From: Frateuria hangzhouensis
GTDB taxonomy: Bacteria; Pseudomonadota; Gammaproteobacteria; Xanthomonadales; Rhodanobacteraceae
Assembly: GCF_026410505.1 (NCBI RefSeq)
Contig: NZ_JAPMIU010000002.1
Span: 363,006 to 427,005, forward strand
Direction: 5' to 3'
DNA: 64,000 nt
A program made the translations under genes and the position numbers. Shown here piece by piece: positions 61,446-64,000 of the stretch. Each line of letters begins with the position of its first letter. Positions within the stretch are counted from its first letter, which is position 1. The notes under the pieces are model-generated. The model did no database searches, was not told the DNA's origin, and worked only from the letters and a program-made list of their open reading frames with translations.

Positions 61446-62849
61446 ATGCTTACGGCCGAATTCCTCTCCCGCTTGCAGTTCGCGTGGGTGATGTCTTTCC
61501 ACATCCTGTTTCCCGCCTTCACCATCGGCACGGCCGCGTGGCTGGCGTTCATCGAGGGCGTGTGGCTGGTCAAGCGCACGGACCTGTGGCGCGACCTGTA
61601 TTTCTTCTGGCTGAAGATCTTTGCCGTCGCCTTCGGCATGGGCGTGGTCTCGGGCATCGTGATGAGCTTCCAGTTCGGCACCAACTGGGCCGGCTTCTCG
61701 ATCGCCGCCGGCAACGTGGTCGGGCCGCTGCTCAACTACGAGGTGCTGACCGCGTTCTTCCTGGAAGCCACGTTCCTGGGCGTGATGCTGTTCGGCTGGA
61801 AGAAGGTCAGCGATCGCATGCACTTCTTCGCCACCTGCATGGTCTCGCTGGGCACGTTGCTGTCCTCGTTCTGGATCATGTCGGCCAACAGCTGGATGCA
61901 GACGCCGACCGGCTACGCCATCCGCGATGGCGTGTTCTACCCGGTGGACTGGTGGCAGGTGATCTTCAACCCCTCCTTCCTGGTGCGCCTGCCGCACATG
62001 GTGATGGCCGCGTTCATCTCCACGGCGATGGTGGTCGGCGGCGTATCGGCGGTCTATCTGCTGAAGGGGCGCTTCGTCGACCGCGCCGGGGTGATGCTGA
62101 AGCTGGCGCTGGCGTTCCTGGCGATCGTGATCCCGATCCAGATCGTGATTGGCGACATGGTCGGCCTGAAGGTGCGCGAGTATCAGCCGGCAAAGCTGGC
62201 CGCGATCGAGGCACGCTGGACCACCGAGAGCAGTGTGCCGCTGGCATTGTTCGCCTGGCCGGACGAAGAGGCGGAGATGAACCGCTATGCGGTGGAGGTG
62301 CCACACCTGGGCAGCCTGGTGCTTACCCATTCGTGGGACGGCGAGGTCAAGGGGCTGAAGGATTTTCCGCGCGACGAGCGCCCGCCGGTGGCGATCCCGT
62401 TCTTCTCGTTCCGGATCATGGTCGGACTGGGTCTGCTGATGCTGGCGCTGGCGCTGGTCGGCCTGTGGCGATGGAAGCGCGGCACGCTGTTCTCCGGTCG
62501 TGGCTACCTGAGGGCGTGGGTGGTGATGATCCCTTCGGGTTTCGTCGCGTTGTTGACCGGCTGGTGGGTGGCCGAAGTCGGGCGCCAGCCGTGGGTGGTG
62601 CAGGGGTTGATGCGCACCTCCGAGGCGGCGACAAAACTGCCGGTGGGCAGCGTGCTGGCCTCGCTGATCACTTTCGTGGTGGTCTACATCGGCATCTTCG
62701 GTGCCGGCACCTGGTATCTGTTCAAGCTGTTCCGTGATGGTCCGCTGCCGGCGCCGCAACGCGGGCAACCGGCCACGCCGGTGCACGGTGGTCGCCGCCG
62801 CACGCCGGCACGGCCGTTGTCGGCGCCGGACGATCCGATGGGAGACTGA
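61446..62849 (+). CDS. cydA: Cytochrome bd-type (CIO) quinol oxidase subunit I
   Basis: 467 residues, haem-binding subunit of a bd-family terminal oxidase. Haem ligands: His in FAWVMSFHILFPAF (b595), His in RLPHMVMAAF and Met in FFSFRIMVGLG (b558). The Q-loop is short, as in the cyanide-insensitive CioA type, and the GRG motif reads SGRGYLRAW. High O2 affinity respiration without proton pumping. GAGG precedes ATG 61446. Two bases separate it from cydB. Confidence 0.92.
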   Translation: MLTAEFLSRLQFAWVMSFHILFPAFTIGTAAWLAFIEGVWLVKRTDLWRDLYFFWLKIFAVAFGMGVVSGIVMSFQFGTNWAGFSIAAGNVVGPLLNYEVLTAFFLEATFLGVMLFGWKKVSDRMHFFATCMVSLGTLLSSFWIMSANSWMQTPTGYAIRDGVFYPVDWWQVIFNPSFLVRLPHMVMAAFISTAMVVGGVSAVYLLKGRFVDRAGVMLKLALAFLAIVIPIQIVIGDMVGLKVREYQPAKLAAIEARWTTESSVPLALFAWPDEEAEMNRYAVEVPHLGSLVLTHSWDGEVKGLKDFPRDERPPVAIPFFSFRIMVGLGLLMLALALVGLWRWKRGTLFSGRGYLRAWVVMIPSGFVALLTGWWVAEVGRQPWVVQGLMRTSEAATKLPVGSVLASLITFVVVYIGIFGAGTWYLFKLFRDGPLPAPQRGQPATPVHGGRRRTPARPLSAPDDPMGD

Positions 62850-62851
62850 CG

Positions 62852-63862
62852 ATGGACTGGGCGACCCTGCTGCCGGTGGTGTGGTTCTTCATCATCGGCT
62901 TCGCGGTGATGATGTACGTGTTGCTGGACGGCTTCGTGCTGGGGCTCGGCATCCTGCTGCCGTTCGCCGACGACGAGGGCCAGCGCGACCACATGATGAA
63001 CACCGCCGCGCCGATCTGGGACGGCAACGAGACCTGGCTGGTACTCGGCGGCGCGGGGCTGATGGCGACCTTTCCCAAGGCCTATGCCGTGGTGCTTTCG
63101 GCCCTCTACCTGCCGATCCTGCTGATGCTGATCGCGCTGATCTTCCGCGGCGTGGCGTTCGAGTTCCGCTTCAAGGCGCACAGCTCGCGCTGGCTGTGGG
63201 GCGTGGCCTTCAGCGTGGGCTCTGTGCTCACCGCGCTGGCACAGGGGTTGATCCTGGGCGCGCTGGTGGAGGGCATGCCCCTGACCGGCGGCAAGTACGT
63301 GCAGGGCGCGTTCGGCTGGTTCAGTCCGTTCGCGGTGATGACCGCGGTGGCGGTGGTGTTCGGCTATGCGTTGCTTGGGGCGACCTGGCTGGTGCTGAAG
63401 ACCGATGGGCGGCTGCAGCGGATCGCGTTCGACCTCACCCGCCCGCTGATGCTGGCGGTGATCGGCTTCATGCTGATGGTCAGCGCATGGCTGCCGTTCC
63501 TCGATTCGCAGTTGATGGAGCGCTGGTTCACCGGCGCGCACATGTTGTGGCTGTCGCCGGTGCCGATCCTCACCGCAGTCAACGCCGTGCTGCTGTGGCG
63601 GGCGGTGCTGAAGAACCGCGAGGTGCAGCCGTTCGTGCTGGCGCTGTGCTTCTTCGCGCTCGGCTTCATCGGGCTGGTGGTGGGCATGTGGCCGAATATC
63701 GTGCCGCCGAGCATGAGCATCTGGGATGCCGCCTCGCCGCCGTCCTCGCAGGGTTTCGTGCTGGTGGGGGCCGCGTTCCTGATTCCGGCGGTGCTGGCCT
63801 ATACGGTGTATTCGTACCGGGTGTTCCGCGGCAAGGTGCTGGCGGGCGAGGGCTATCACTAG
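62852..63862 (+). CDS. cydB: Cytochrome bd-type (CIO) quinol oxidase subunit II
   Basis: 336 residues with eight membrane spans; partner of CydA. Family motifs LLDGFVLGLGILLPF, the WDGNETWLVLGG signature and GMWPNIVPP are intact. No cydX-type small ORF was recognised in the 30 bases downstream before the transposase remnant. Confidence 0.93.
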   Translation: MDWATLLPVVWFFIIGFAVMMYVLLDGFVLGLGILLPFADDEGQRDHMMNTAAPIWDGNETWLVLGGAGLMATFPKAYAVVLSALYLPILLMLIALIFRGVAFEFRFKAHSSRWLWGVAFSVGSVLTALAQGLILGALVEGMPLTGGKYVQGAFGWFSPFAVMTAVAVVFGYALLGATWLVLKTDGRLQRIAFDLTRPLMLAVIGFMLMVSAWLPFLDSQLMERWFTGAHMLWLSPVPILTAVNAVLLWRAVLKNREVQPFVLALCFFALGFIGLVVGMWPNIVPPSMSIWDAASPPSSQGFVLVGAAFLIPAVLAYTVYSYRVFRGKVLAGEGYH

Positions 63863-63893
63863 CGCGTCGCCCTTGTAGATACTCTGTTACCGG

Positions 63894-64000
63894 TCAACCC
63901 CTAGCGAGGTGGCAGGCGCTGAACAACTTGGTGGGATCGAAGGTCTCGCCGCGTTGCATGCAGGCCCACAGACCGGTGAGGTACTTGCGCATGACTGCGG
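63894..64000 (-). mobile_element. C-terminal end of an IS110-like transposase (cut by window edge)
   Basis: The minus-strand frame entering at the right edge reads AVMRKYLTGLWACMQRGETF then DPTKLFSACHLARG and stops at 63894. This resembles the end of IS110-family DEDD transposases (MRKL...FDP.K pattern). Intactness and terminal ends cannot be judged; the IS boundary would lie close to the cydB stop. Confidence 0.55.

Overview
The window is GC-rich, densely coding chromosomal DNA from a gammaproteobacterium of the order Lysobacterales (Xanthomonadales), most likely family Rhodanobacteraceae. The support is a Clp-type CRP homologue next to trpGDC and speD, ubiquinone synthesis by a Coq7-type hydroxylase, zapA-6S RNA-cyclo-ligase order, and many GTAG-headed REP palindromes of the kind known from Xanthomonas and Stenotrophomonas. 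The genus cannot be fixed from this sequence alone.

Layout. 1-6 kb: the end of djlA, rpe, two tiny minus-strand ORFs, a two-component system (PdsR/PdsS-like) with a carbohydrate-binding-like sensor domain, and a membrane protein fused to a type IV pilin-like domain. 6.4-18 kb: trpE, an acyltransferase and a translationally coupled recC-recB-recD operon. 18-39 kb: a large accessory island (below). 39-42 kb: a second TonB-dependent receptor behind a 128-bp imperfect inverted repeat. 42.6-48.5 kb: trpG-trpD-trpC-HAD, clp, speD, extensin-like protein. 48.5-53 kb: coq7, rplM-rpsI, tRNA-Gln, a MASE1 protein with a degenerate kinase module, a secreted hypothetical. 53-64 kb: ClC channel, rpiA, EVE protein, 5-formyl-THF cyclo-ligase, 6S RNA, zapA, zapB-like, ygfB, pepP, a small membrane ORF plus SPFH protein, cyanide-insensitive-type bd oxidase (cydAB), and the tail of an IS110-like transposase at the right edge.

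The most interesting system is the 18.1-39.2 kb island. Two divergent blocks leave one promoter region at about 29.07-29.16 kb. Leftward: transglutaminase-like protease, Oar-type TonB receptor, diaminopimelate decarboxylase, M19 dipeptidase, serine hydrolase, VanX-type D-Ala-D-Ala dipeptidase and a second serine hydrolase. Rightward: DUF819 transporter, YkfC-like NlpC/P60 peptidase, L-Ala-D/L-Glu epimerase (YkfB-like), RpiR/MurR-type regulator, YkuD-fold protein, dicarboxylate/glutamate symporter and a D-amino-acid dehydrogenase; a gamma-glutamyltranspeptidase closes the island. Together these cover nearly every bond and residue of a peptidoglycan stem peptide (L-Ala, gamma-D-Glu, meso-DAP, D-Ala-D-Ala). 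I read it as a muropeptide import and catabolism locus. The function is inferred; the gene families are directly visible.

A second theme is the repeats. GTAG-type REP pairs fill many intergenic gaps; two supply the stop codon of the preceding gene (recD, trpD), and two repeat palindromes lie inside the N-terminal coding regions of exported island proteins, where they are apparently translated.
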